Below, in pieces: positions 35,333 to 43,800 of a stretch of 64,000 bases of DNA. The stretch's first letter is position 1. Every line of letters begins with the position of its first letter. The notes beneath the pieces were generated by a model, which saw nothing but the letters and a program-made list of their open reading frames with translations, searched no databases and was not told the origin of the DNA. This DNA comes from Microbispora amethystogenes (GTDB lineage Bacteria > Actinomycetota > Actinomycetes > Streptosporangiales > Streptosporangiaceae). Both the position numbers and the translations under genes were made by a program. Location: assembly GCF_016863015.1 (NCBI RefSeq), contig NZ_BOOB01000026.1, forward strand, positions 83,675 to 147,674. Direction: 5' to 3'.

Positions 35333-36372
35333 TCTCCCTGGTGGTGCCCTGCTACAACGGCGCCAAGACCCTGCGGCTGTGCCTGGAGTCGGTGCTCGCG
35401 CAGACGCGGCGGCCCGGCGAGGTCGTCGTGGTGGACGACGCCTCCACCGACGGCTCGGCGGAGATCGCCGAGGAGCTCGGCTGCCGGGTCGTGCGCCTGC
35501 CGGAGAACCGGGGCGTCTCGGCCGCCCGGAACGCCGGGATCGACGCCACAACCGGCGATGTGATCTTCTTCCTCGACGCGGACGTGGCGCTGCGGCCCGA
35601 CGCCGTCGCGGGCGCGATGGAGATCCTGGAGCGCGACCCGGAGGTCGGCTGTGTGCACGGCGTCTACGACGTCGAGCCGCTGATCGACGACGGCCCGGCC
35701 GAGTGGTACCGCATCCTGCACGCGGTCCACTGGCGGCGCCGCCACCTCGGAGAGGTCAACAGCGTCGTCTTCGCCCTCGCCGCGATCCGCCGCGACGTGC
35801 TGCTCGCCGCCGGCCGGTTCGACGAGCGGCTGCGCGACTGCGAGGACGTCGAATACAGCAGCAGGCTCGCCGTACGCAGCCGCATCGTGCTGACCGACAC
35901 GGTCGTGGGCCGGCACGACGACGGCAGCCGCCTGCTGCCGATCCTCACCGAGCAGTGGCGGCGGGCCCTGCCGCTGATCCCGCTCGCCCTGGCCACCGCC
36001 CGGCGCGGCGCGGCCAAGCCCGAGCACGCCAACAGCCCGGCCGGCATCCTCTCCTGCGCGCTCGCGCTCGCGTGCCTCGCGCTGGTGCTGCTGAGCGTGC
36101 CGTTCGGGCTGTTCCACCCGCTCGCGTCCGCGCTGCCCGTGGCGTTCGTCGCCGGGTTCGCGATCGCCGATCCCGTGCTGGTCGGGTTCGTCCGCCGGCA
36201 GCGCGGGGTGGCGTTCACGGCCTACTTCATGGCCGTCCACCTCGCCGTACACGTCGTGCTGGTGACCGGCCTCGCGGCCGGCTCCCTGCGCCTGCTGTGC
36301 TGGCCGCGCGGGAGCCGGACCGAGGCAGCGTGGCAGATCAGGCGCAGCCGACGCGGCCGGTGCTCAGCGTGA
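35329..36372 (+). CDS. Membrane-anchored glycosyltransferase family 2
   Basis: 347 residues. The catalytic GT-A domain has SLVVPCYNGAKTLRLCLESV, VVVDDASTDGS and DXD-type FFLDADVAL; the acceptor region has CEDVEYSSRLAV. Two to three C-terminal hydrophobic helices anchor it, and the last 20 residues are Arg-rich. Final gene of the coupled operon. Its 3' end overlaps the convergent secreted-lyase gene by 35 bases, which makes antisense interference possible. Confidence 0.9.
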   Translation: MISLVVPCYNGAKTLRLCLESVLAQTRRPGEVVVVDDASTDGSAEIAEELGCRVVRLPENRGVSAARNAGIDATTGDVIFFLDADVALRPDAVAGAMEILERDPEVGCVHGVYDVEPLIDDGPAEWYRILHAVHWRRRHLGEVNSVVFALAAIRRDVLLAAGRFDERLRDCEDVEYSSRLAVRSRIVLTDTVVGRHDDGSRLLPILTEQWRRALPLIPLALATARRGAAKPEHANSPAGILSCALALACLALVLLSVPFGLFHPLASALPVAFVAGFAIADPVLVGFVRRQRGVAFTAYFMAVHLAVHVVLVTGLAAGSLRLLCWPRGSRTEAAWQIRRSRRGRCSA

Positions 36373-37138
36373 TGTCGTCCATCCAGAGGTCGTACGCCGA
36401 GGGGGTGGGGTTCGGCTGGTAGAGCTGCCAGCCGAGCTTCACCGTGTCGAACCTGGGGAAGACGAAGTCGACGTCGTTGCCGCCGTGCGAGCGGGTGGAG
36501 ACGGTCAGGTCGGGCTGGGGGACGCCGTCGAACCAGACCGAGATCTTGTTGTCGGAGGGGTCCATCCGCCACTCGACGCACTGCCAGACCCCCGCCCGGG
36601 AGGGCGCGGACTCGCGCCAGTTGGTCCAGTCGCCGGTGGGCCCGCCGTCCGCGCCGACGCCCCACAGCTGCTTGCGCAGCGTGGGGACGTACTGCCCGCC
36701 GAGCGGCCGGACGATCTCCGGCCCGGCGCCGGTGGTCTCGATCAGCGTGTAGTGCGCCCAGTCGGGCGCGGTGGGGAACGCCTTCACCCGCAGCCGGACC
36801 CGGCCGTAGAAGCCGTTGCCGGGCGGGGCGAAGTCGTCCACCCTGAGGAAGGCCCGGCCGTTGCCCTCGGTGTGGACGTGCAGCACCTTCTGGCCGCCGC
36901 CGGCGGGTTCGACGGTCAGCGTGCCGTGCTTGGTGTCGACGCCCCACTTGAGGCTGGCCGCGCCGCCGACGGGCAGCGACTGGAAGTCCTCGCAGAACAG
37001 CGCGGCCTTCTTCGCGCAGGTCCCCGGTCCGTGCCCACCCGGTCCACCCCCGTCGTGTCCACCTGAGGCGGAGGCGACCGAGGTCGCCGTCAGCGGCAGC
37101 AGCAGGGCCAGACCGGCGGCGGATAACAGACGTCTCAC
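36338..37138 (-). CDS. Secreted jelly-roll protein, Cip1-like / polysaccharide lyase-like
   Basis: 266 residues with a Sec signal peptide (RRLLSAAGLALLLPLTATS). The mature domain resembles the Cip1-type concanavalin-fold family: ALFCEDFQSLPVG, HVHTEGNGRAFLRV, VWQCVEWRMDPSDNKISVW and a final AYDLWMDDITLS. Fungal relatives include uronic-acid lyases. GTG 37138 has a good ribosome site (gggaaagggagc). Codon 5 is the rare leucine codon TTA (37124-37126). It is divergent from a PL8 lyase gene across a shared operator. Confidence 0.65.
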   Translation of the reverse strand: MRRLLSAAGLALLLPLTATSVASASGGHDGGGPGGHGPGTCAKKAALFCEDFQSLPVGGAASLKWGVDTKHGTLTVEPAGGGQKVLHVHTEGNGRAFLRVDDFAPPGNGFYGRVRLRVKAFPTAPDWAHYTLIETTGAGPEIVRPLGGQYVPTLRKQLWGVGADGGPTGDWTNWRESAPSRAGVWQCVEWRMDPSDNKISVWFDGVPQPDLTVSTRSHGGNDVDFVFPRFDTVKLGWQLYQPNPTPSAYDLWMDDITLSTGRVGCA

Positions 37139-37186
37139 AACACGCTCCCTTTCCCGGTGACAACGGCAGAAGTAAGGTACGTCACT

Positions 37187-37200
37187 TGGGAGCGCTCCCA
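37187..37200. promoter_or_regulatory. Perfect CebR/LacI-type operator between divergent lyase genes
   Basis: TGGGAGCGCTCCCA, a perfect 14-base palindrome, stands between the starts at 37138 (minus) and 37254 (plus). On the minus side it overlaps the region expected for a promoter with -10 TACCTT, so one site may control both genes. A near copy precedes the glycan operon at 28510. Confidence 0.75.
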
Positions 37201-37241
37201 TAGGTGTCTGCCGAAGATCGAGGAAAGCGGCGGATCGCGCG

Positions 37242-37253
37242 GATAATCTACGT
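37242..37253 (+). promoter_or_regulatory. Leaderless-type -10 element before PL8 lyase
   Basis: GATAAT (37242-37247) followed by six bases and the GTG at 37254. There is no ribosome binding site, so a leaderless transcript is likely. Confidence 0.55.
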
Positions 37254-39509
37254 GTGAAGGGACCTTCCCGGCGATTATTTCTCCAGTTCAGCGGGCTCGC
37301 CGTTCTCCTCACGGCCTGCGCTCCCCGCACCGGGACCGGAGCCGGTGTCGAGGAACTGACCGCGCTGGGCCGCCGCTGGCGGGAGGTCACCCTCGGCGCG
37401 GGGCTGTTCGATCCGGCGCGGGAGCCGTACCGGGCCCGGCTGGCCCGGCTGGGTGCGGCGGCCCGCCTGCACCGCGACGCCATGACCCTCACCGGCCGGT
37501 CGCTCTGGCCGGACCTGCCCTTCCCGTCCCTCGGCGCCACCCCGTCGCGGCTGCGGGCCATGGCCCGCGCGTACGCGCTGCCCGGCACCGGGCTGACGGC
37601 CGAGCCGGGCCTCGGCTCGGCCGTGGCCACCGGGATCGAGCACTACGTGCGGCACGTGTACGCCGCGGACGCCCGCCAGACCGGCAACTGGTGGGACTGG
37701 CAGATCGGCGCGCCGAGGGCGCTCCTCGACGCGGCCGTGCTGGCCGGTCCGCACCTCACGGGCGGTCGGAACGCGGCGCTGTGCGAGGCTGTGGACAACT
37801 TCGTCCCCCCGGACCGCCTCGACGACTACGCGGGCAACAGCACCGGGGCCAACCGGGTGGACCTGTGCACGGTCACGCTGCTGCGGGCGATCGCCGGAGC
37901 GGACCCCGGCCGGGCCGCGCTCGCCGTCTCCGCGCTCTCGCCGGTCTTCCGGTACGTCACCGAGGGCGACGGGTTCTACCGCGATGGCTCGTTCATCCAG
38001 CACGGCTCGGTCCCCTACCAGGGCGGGTACGGCGCGGTGGCGCTGACCGGCCTCGCGACGCTGGCCGCGGTGCTGCGCGGCACGCCGTGGGAGATCGCCG
38101 ACCCGGCCTTCCACAACGTTCTCGACGCGGTCGACAGGTCGTTCGCGCCGTTCGTCCACGACGGCGCGTGCCTGGACCTCGTACGGGGACGCGGAGTCGC
38201 CAGACGGCCGTACGGCGACCACGCGCGCGGCAGGGAGATCGCCGCCGCGATCCTGCTGCTGGCGGAGACGGCCCCGGCCGCCGACCGGGCCCGCTGGCGG
38301 GGCATGGTCAAGGGCTGGGCGGCGCGCGACACCGCGAAGCCCATGCTCCGGGCCGCCGAGGGCGATCCGGCGTTCCACGCGCGGCTCGCGGCCGTGCTGC
38401 GCGACGAGACGACACCGGCGGCGCCCGAGCCCTCCGGGCACCGCCTGTTCCCCATGAGCGCCCGCGCCGTACACCGCCGGCCGGGCTGGTGCGCGGCGCT
38501 CAGCATGGCCTCCTCGCGGGTGGCGCGCTACGAGCACGGCAACGGCGAGAACCCGCGCGGCTGGCACACGGGCGCCGGGATGCTCTACTGGTGGGGCGGG
38601 GGCGACCAGTACTCCGACTCCTTCTGGCCCACCGTGGACCCCTACCGGCTGCCGGGCACCACCGTCTCCACCCTGCGCCTGCCGGACGGGGCGGGCGGCG
38701 CGTGGGGCGACACCCGCCCGCCGGCCGACTGGGTGGGCGGCGTCACCGACGGCGCGTACGCGGCCGTGGGCCAGCACCTGTACGGCCTGGAAAGCGCCCT
38801 CGAGGCCTTCAAGTCGTGGTTCTTCCTCGACGACGCGGTCGTCTGCCTCGGCGCCGGGATCACGAGCCGGGACGGCGTGCCGGTCGAGACCGTGGTGGAC
38901 AACCGCAGGACCGGCGCCGCCCTTACGGTGGACGCCGTGGCGGGGCGGGCCCATCTGGACGGCCACGGCGGCTACGTCCTGCCCCCGGGCCAGCCGCTGC
39001 GGACGCTGCGCGAGACCCGTACGGCGGGCGGGGCGAGCCGGTCGTACGCCACGATCTGGCTGGACCACGGCGTGGACCCGGACGCGGCCGGCTACGTCTA
39101 CCACCTCATGCCGGGGGCGAACCTGGCCGCGACGCGGGCCCGCGCCGCCGACCCCGGCTGGGCCCGCGTGCTCGCCAACACCTCCGCCCAGCAGGGGATC
39201 GCGGTGACGTCGCTCGGGATCACCGCGGCCTGCTTCTGGGCCGGGGGACGGGCGGGCGACCTGGCCGCCTCCGATCCGTGCGCGGTCCTCGTACGGGACC
39301 TGGGTGACGGCACGGCGACGGTGACGGTGGCCGATCCCCGGTGTGTCCTTGACGGGCTGACCGTGACGTGGGACCACCCGGTGGCCGGGATCGTGAACCC
39401 GCATCCGCTCCTGGCCAGTGCCCGGACGGGGGCGCGGCTCACGCTCGTCTTCGGCCGACTGGCGGATCGGGCCGGCGCCTCCCACACGGTCACCGTACGG
39501 CTCGCGTGA
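37254..39509 (+). CDS. Polysaccharide lyase family 8 (hyaluronate/chondroitin/xanthan lyase type), exported
   Basis: 751-residue enzyme cleaving uronic-acid-containing polysaccharides by beta-elimination. The N-terminus SRRLFLQFSGLAVLLTAC is a twin-arginine lipoprotein signal. Catalytic-domain blocks typical of PL8 follow: NWWDWQIGAPRALLDA, DYAGNSTGANRVDL (catalytic Asn), DGSFIQHGSVPYQGGYG (catalytic His and Tyr) and GENPRGWHTGAGMLYWWGGG. Then come the beta-sandwich domains. GTG start appears leaderless, and codon 8 is TTA (37275-37277), suggesting bldA-type control. It may remodel or degrade the glycan of the adjacent operon, or an environmental polymer. Confidence 0.88.
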   Translation: MKGPSRRLFLQFSGLAVLLTACAPRTGTGAGVEELTALGRRWREVTLGAGLFDPAREPYRARLARLGAAARLHRDAMTLTGRSLWPDLPFPSLGATPSRLRAMARAYALPGTGLTAEPGLGSAVATGIEHYVRHVYAADARQTGNWWDWQIGAPRALLDAAVLAGPHLTGGRNAALCEAVDNFVPPDRLDDYAGNSTGANRVDLCTVTLLRAIAGADPGRAALAVSALSPVFRYVTEGDGFYRDGSFIQHGSVPYQGGYGAVALTGLATLAAVLRGTPWEIADPAFHNVLDAVDRSFAPFVHDGACLDLVRGRGVARRPYGDHARGREIAAAILLLAETAPAADRARWRGMVKGWAARDTAKPMLRAAEGDPAFHARLAAVLRDETTPAAPEPSGHRLFPMSARAVHRRPGWCAALSMASSRVARYEHGNGENPRGWHTGAGMLYWWGGGDQYSDSFWPTVDPYRLPGTTVSTLRLPDGAGGAWGDTRPPADWVGGVTDGAYAAVGQHLYGLESALEAFKSWFFLDDAVVCLGAGITSRDGVPVETVVDNRRTGAALTVDAVAGRAHLDGHGGYVLPPGQPLRTLRETRTAGGASRSYATIWLDHGVDPDAAGYVYHLMPGANLAATRARAADPGWARVLANTSAQQGIAVTSLGITAACFWAGGRAGDLAASDPCAVLVRDLGDGTATVTVADPRCVLDGLTVTWDHPVAGIVNPHPLLASARTGARLTLVFGRLADRAGASHTVTVRLA

Positions 39510-39546
39510 GGCGCCGTTTCGACAGGCTGAGCAGGGGCGGGGCATC

Positions 39547-40554
39547 ATGAGCGGTGTGTCCGTCCTCCCCGATGCCCTCGAAGACGCGCTGGAAGAGTCG
39601 CTCGGGCGCTTTCCCGTGCCGGAGCTGACGCGGAACGTCCAGACGCTCATCCGGCAGTACCGGGAGGGCTTCGACCGGAGCGTCCCCGCGCTGGGCTCCG
39701 AGGCCGCCGTCGCCGCGTACGCCGGCTACCGCATGCCGGCGACCTACAGCGCCGTGGCCGCGGCGCTGCGCCAGGTCGCCCTGCTCGCGCCCGGCTTCGC
39801 GCCGATGACGCACGCCGACGTGGGGGGCGGGACGGGCAGCGCGGTGTGGGCCGCGAACGCGGTCTGGCCCGGCCTGACGGACGTCACCGTCCTCGAACAG
39901 TCCGCCTCCGCGATCGCCTTCGGCCGGCGGCTGGCCGCCCGCGCGTCCGCGGCGGCCGTACGGGAGGCCCGCTGGCGGCAGACGGTGCTCGACCGGGGGA
40001 CGGCCGCGCCCGCGGCCGACCTGGTCACCATGTCGTACGTGCTCGGGGAGCTGTCACCCGGGGTCCGGGACGACGTGGTGCGGTCGCTGGCGCTGGAGTC
40101 GGCGCGGCACGCGGGCATGCTGGTGATCATCGAACCCGGCACGCCCGCCGGCTACGCCGGGATCGCCGCGGCCCGGCGGCTGCTGGCGGAGGCGGGCCTG
40201 CACATCGTCGCGCCCTGCCCGCACGACGGCGAGTGCCCGATCGTGGAGGGCCGGGACTGGTGCCACTTCGCGGTCCGGCTCAACCGCAGCGCCCTGCACC
40301 GCCGCGTCAAGGACGGCACGCTGAGCTTCGAGGACGAGAAGTTCTCCTACGTCGCGGCGTCGGCCCGGCCGTGGCCGCGCGCCGAGAGCCGGGTCGTGCG
40401 CCACCCGCTGAAGCGCAAGGGGCTGGTGACGCTGCGCCTGTGCACGAACGGCGACGGGCTCGCCGACCACCCCGTCTCGAAGCGGCAGGGGGAGGCCTAC
40501 CGCGAGGCGCGTGACGTCGCCTGGGGCGACGCCTGGCCCCCGCCCGCCGTCTAG
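39547..40554 (+). CDS. Rsm22-like small-ribosomal-subunit methyltransferase family protein
   Basis: 335 residues of SAM-dependent methyltransferase fold with motif I HADVGGGTGSAVWAA and motif post-I LTDVTVLEQS. The C-terminal part carries a Cys/His group typical of Rsm22-family proteins: APCPHDGECPI and DWCHFAVRLNRSALHR, which in mitochondrial relatives binds a metal cluster. Target presumed to be ribosome-related, but bacterial members are poorly characterised. Start ATG 39547. It stands alone between the lyase and the STAS/hybrid kinase pair. Confidence 0.8.
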   Translation: MSGVSVLPDALEDALEESLGRFPVPELTRNVQTLIRQYREGFDRSVPALGSEAAVAAYAGYRMPATYSAVAAALRQVALLAPGFAPMTHADVGGGTGSAVWAANAVWPGLTDVTVLEQSASAIAFGRRLAARASAAAVREARWRQTVLDRGTAAPAADLVTMSYVLGELSPGVRDDVVRSLALESARHAGMLVIIEPGTPAGYAGIAAARRLLAEAGLHIVAPCPHDGECPIVEGRDWCHFAVRLNRSALHRRVKDGTLSFEDEKFSYVAASARPWPRAESRVVRHPLKRKGLVTLRLCTNGDGLADHPVSKRQGEAYREARDVAWGDAWPPPAV

Positions 40555-40865
40555 GACCCCATTCCGTGGACGGTGGTGACCTGCACGAGGCCGGAGATGG
40601 TGAGCACCGGGGCGAGCAGGTCGTTGGCGACGAGCTCGATGCGGGGGGCGTGCGCGAACAGCACGGTCAGCCCGGCGCTGTCGAGGTACTCGACCGCGCT
40701 GAGGTCGACCAGCAGGGCGTGGCCGTCCACGGAGGCGCCGGACAGCGCACCGGACAGCGCGGCGTCGAGCTCGCCCGCGTTGCTCATGTCGATCTCGCCG
40801 CTGACGGTGAGGACCGGGGTGCCGTCGGAACGGCGAGACGGAGCCATGGTCAGGGGAGTCGTCAT
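40551..40865 (-). CDS. STAS-domain anti-sigma factor antagonist
   Basis: 104-residue protein with TVSGEIDMSNAGELDAAL and the Ser switch in VEYLDSAGLTVLF (Ala instead of Thr after the Ser). ATG overlaps the stop of the large hybrid kinase gene by four bases, so both are translated together; the hybrid protein contains its own PP2C and RsbW-like domains that could act on this Ser. Converges with the methyltransferase gene, overlapping by four bases. Confidence 0.9.
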   Translation of the reverse strand: MTTPLTMAPSRRSDGTPVLTVSGEIDMSNAGELDAALSGALSGASVDGHALLVDLSAVEYLDSAGLTVLFAHAPRIELVANDLLAPVLTISGLVQVTTVHGMGS

Positions 40866-43800
40866 CGGGGGATCCTCGCGTGCATGTCGACGGTGGTGCC
40901 GGCGGCACCGGGATGGATGGTGACGCGCTGCATCAGGGCGCGCATCAGGGCGACCCCGCGGCCGCGGTGCGTGTTGGCCTCCGGTCTCGGCGATTTCCAG
41001 TTGCCGCTGTCGGCCACGGTCAGGTAGAGATCGCCCGCGGTGGCGACCGCCCGTAGTCGCACGGTGCGCCCGGGGGCGTCGCGGTGGCCGTGCTCGATCG
41101 CGTTGGCGCAGGCCTCGCCCGCCGCGACCAGGATGTTCTGGATCATCGCGGGGTTCAGCTCGCACCGGTTCAGCCAGTCGCGCAGGGCCGTACGGACCGG
41201 GGCGAGCTGGCTCGACTCGGCGGGGAAGGCAACCTCCAGCGGCGCGGGCTGGCGGTACAGCAACAGCGCGACGTCGTCGCTGTATCCGGTGTCCGGCGCC
41301 ATCCGGCGCATGACCTGTGTCGCGAGGTCCTCGATCGGGGCCGAGCGGCCGTCCTGCACGGCGGCGCTCGCCTGGTCGATGCCGGTGGTCAGCGCCCTCC
41401 GGCGGCGTTCGACGAGGCCGTCGGTGTAGAGCAGCAGCGTCGACCGCGCCGGCATCGTGCGCACGTCCTCGGGCCGGGGACGGCCGGGCCAGACCGCGAG
41501 CGGCGTGGAGCGCCCGCCCTCCAGCAGTTCGGTCCTGCCGTCGGGATGGGCCAGGATGCCCGGCAGGTGACCGGCGCTGGAATAGACGAGACGGCCGGTC
41601 GTGGTGTCGAGGACGCCGCAGAAGACGGTCGTGCACCGGGCGCCGGGCACCAGGGCGGCGAACTTGTCGAGGGCGGTCAGCACCTGGGCCGGCCCCGCCT
41701 CCTGCAGCAGCAGGGCCCGGCAGGCGCTGCGGAGCTGGCCCATGACGGCGGCGGCCTCCAGGCCGCGCCCCACGCAGTCGCCCACCACGATGCCGATGCG
41801 CTCGTCCGGCAGCGGCACGATGTCGTACCAGTCGCCGCCCACCTCCAGCGGGCGGGTGGCCGGCTCGTACCGTACGGCGAAGCCGGCGGGCAGGTGGGAG
41901 GGGCCGAGGATGGCCCGCTGCAGGGCGACCGCGGCCTCACGCTGCTGGTCGAGCTGGTGCACCCGGTGCAGGCCCTGGCCCAGATGACCGGTCAGCAGCG
42001 CGAGCAGCGTCTGGTCCTCGGCCGTGAAGGGCCGGTTCTGGCCGAGATCTATCCACAGGGTGAGGATTCCGGCGGGATGCTCCAGGCTGACGCCCGCGCC
42101 GTCCGCCTCGCTCGCGAGCGGGCGCAACGGCGGGTAGCCGCGCAGCTCGGCGAGCCGGTCCCGCAGCTCCGCGGGCAGGTCGAGCCAGCCGGTCCCCTTC
42201 CCGGTCCCAGTCGCGTGCCCGGCCTCGGTCCCTGTCTCGGTCCCGGCCTCGCTTACGGGACCGGCGCGGAAGAGCGTGGGCTCCACCTCGTCGTGCCACA
42301 GCGCGGCCGTCACGTGCCGGGCCCGCCAGACCTCGCGCAGCTCCGCGAGCGCCCCCGTCAGCGCGTCGGACACGCTGCCCGCCTCGGAGACGCGCACGCT
42401 GAGCGCGGCGAGGGCGGTCTCCCGCTGGACGAGATAGTGCTCGGCGGTGACGTCGCGCAGGGTGCCGACGATCCGGCGCTCGCCGGTGCCGGGGTCGGCG
42501 ACGGCGACGAAGGTGGCCGCCACCCAGACCTGGTGCCCGTCGCCGTGACGGAGCGGCACCACGCAGCTTCCGCTGCCGTGGCTCGTCACGCGCTGGTACG
42601 CCTCGGCGAGCCTCCGGTACGTCACCGGGTCGTCGGTCTCGGCCGGCAGCCAGGGATGACGCGGAAGATAGGGGAGCCCCTCGGGGCCGTACCCGACGAT
42701 GTCGGCGAAGGCCGCGTTGACCTCGATGACCGCGCCGTTCTCGTCGGCGACGAAGAACGCCTCCTGCAACGACTCGATCATGGCGGCGTGCCACCGGAGA
42801 TGGTGGGCGCGCAGGCGCGCCCGCTCCACGGTGGCCCGCACCCGCGCGAGCAGTTCGTCGGCGGAGAACGGCTTGACCAGGTAGTCGTCCGCGCCCGCGT
42901 CCAGCCCCTCGATGCCGGCCTCCTGTCCCGCGCGGGCCGACAGCAGCAGGACCGGGACCGCGGCGGTGCGGGGGTCGGCCCGCAGCGCCGCCACCAGCCG
43001 CAGGCCGTCCAGGCGGGGCATCATCACGTCGCTGACGACGAGGTCGGGAGCGTCGGCGCGGACGGCCTCCAGCGCGGCCTGGCCGTCGGTGACCACGTCG
43101 ACCTCGTACGCCGGCCGCAGCAGGCGCCGCAGATAGTCCCGCATGTCGGCGTTGTCGTCGGCGACCAGGATCCGCGGACGCGGCCCGTCCGCACGTGCCG
43201 CAAGGGCCTCGGTCTCGTCCTCCGGCGACTCCGGTCCCTCGGGAAGCCAGCGCAGGGCCTCCTCCACGTACGGAGCGGCGGACCGGGCGGCGCTTGCGGC
43301 AGTGTCCGTCGACGCAGTGTCCGTCGAGGCGGTGTCCGGGGGTGGCGGCGCGACCAGGCCGTCGGGCGGCAGATGCGCGGAGCCGAAGGGCAGGCGGATG
43401 GTGAACGCGGTGCCCTCGCCCTCGGCGCTCTCGGCGTCGATCGTGCCGCCGTGGAGGCCCACCAGCTCCTTGACCAGCGCCAGCCCGATGCCGCTGCCCT
43501 CGTTCGACCGCGACCGCGCGCTGTCGACGCGGTGGAAGCGCTCGAACAACCGGGGCAGCTCGTGCCGGGGGATCCCGATCCCGGTGTCGGCGACGGTGAC
43601 GACCGCGTGGCCGTCCTTCGCGCGCAGCGTGACCCGTACGGAGCCGTCGAAGGTGAACTTCAGGGCGTTGCTCAGCAGGTTGAGCACGACCTTCTCCCAC
43701 ATGCCCCGGTCGACGTACACCGGTTCGTCCAGGGGAGGGCAGTCCACCTCGAAGGCGAGCCCGGCCTTCTCGACGGCCGAGCGGAAGACGCCGGCGAGGT

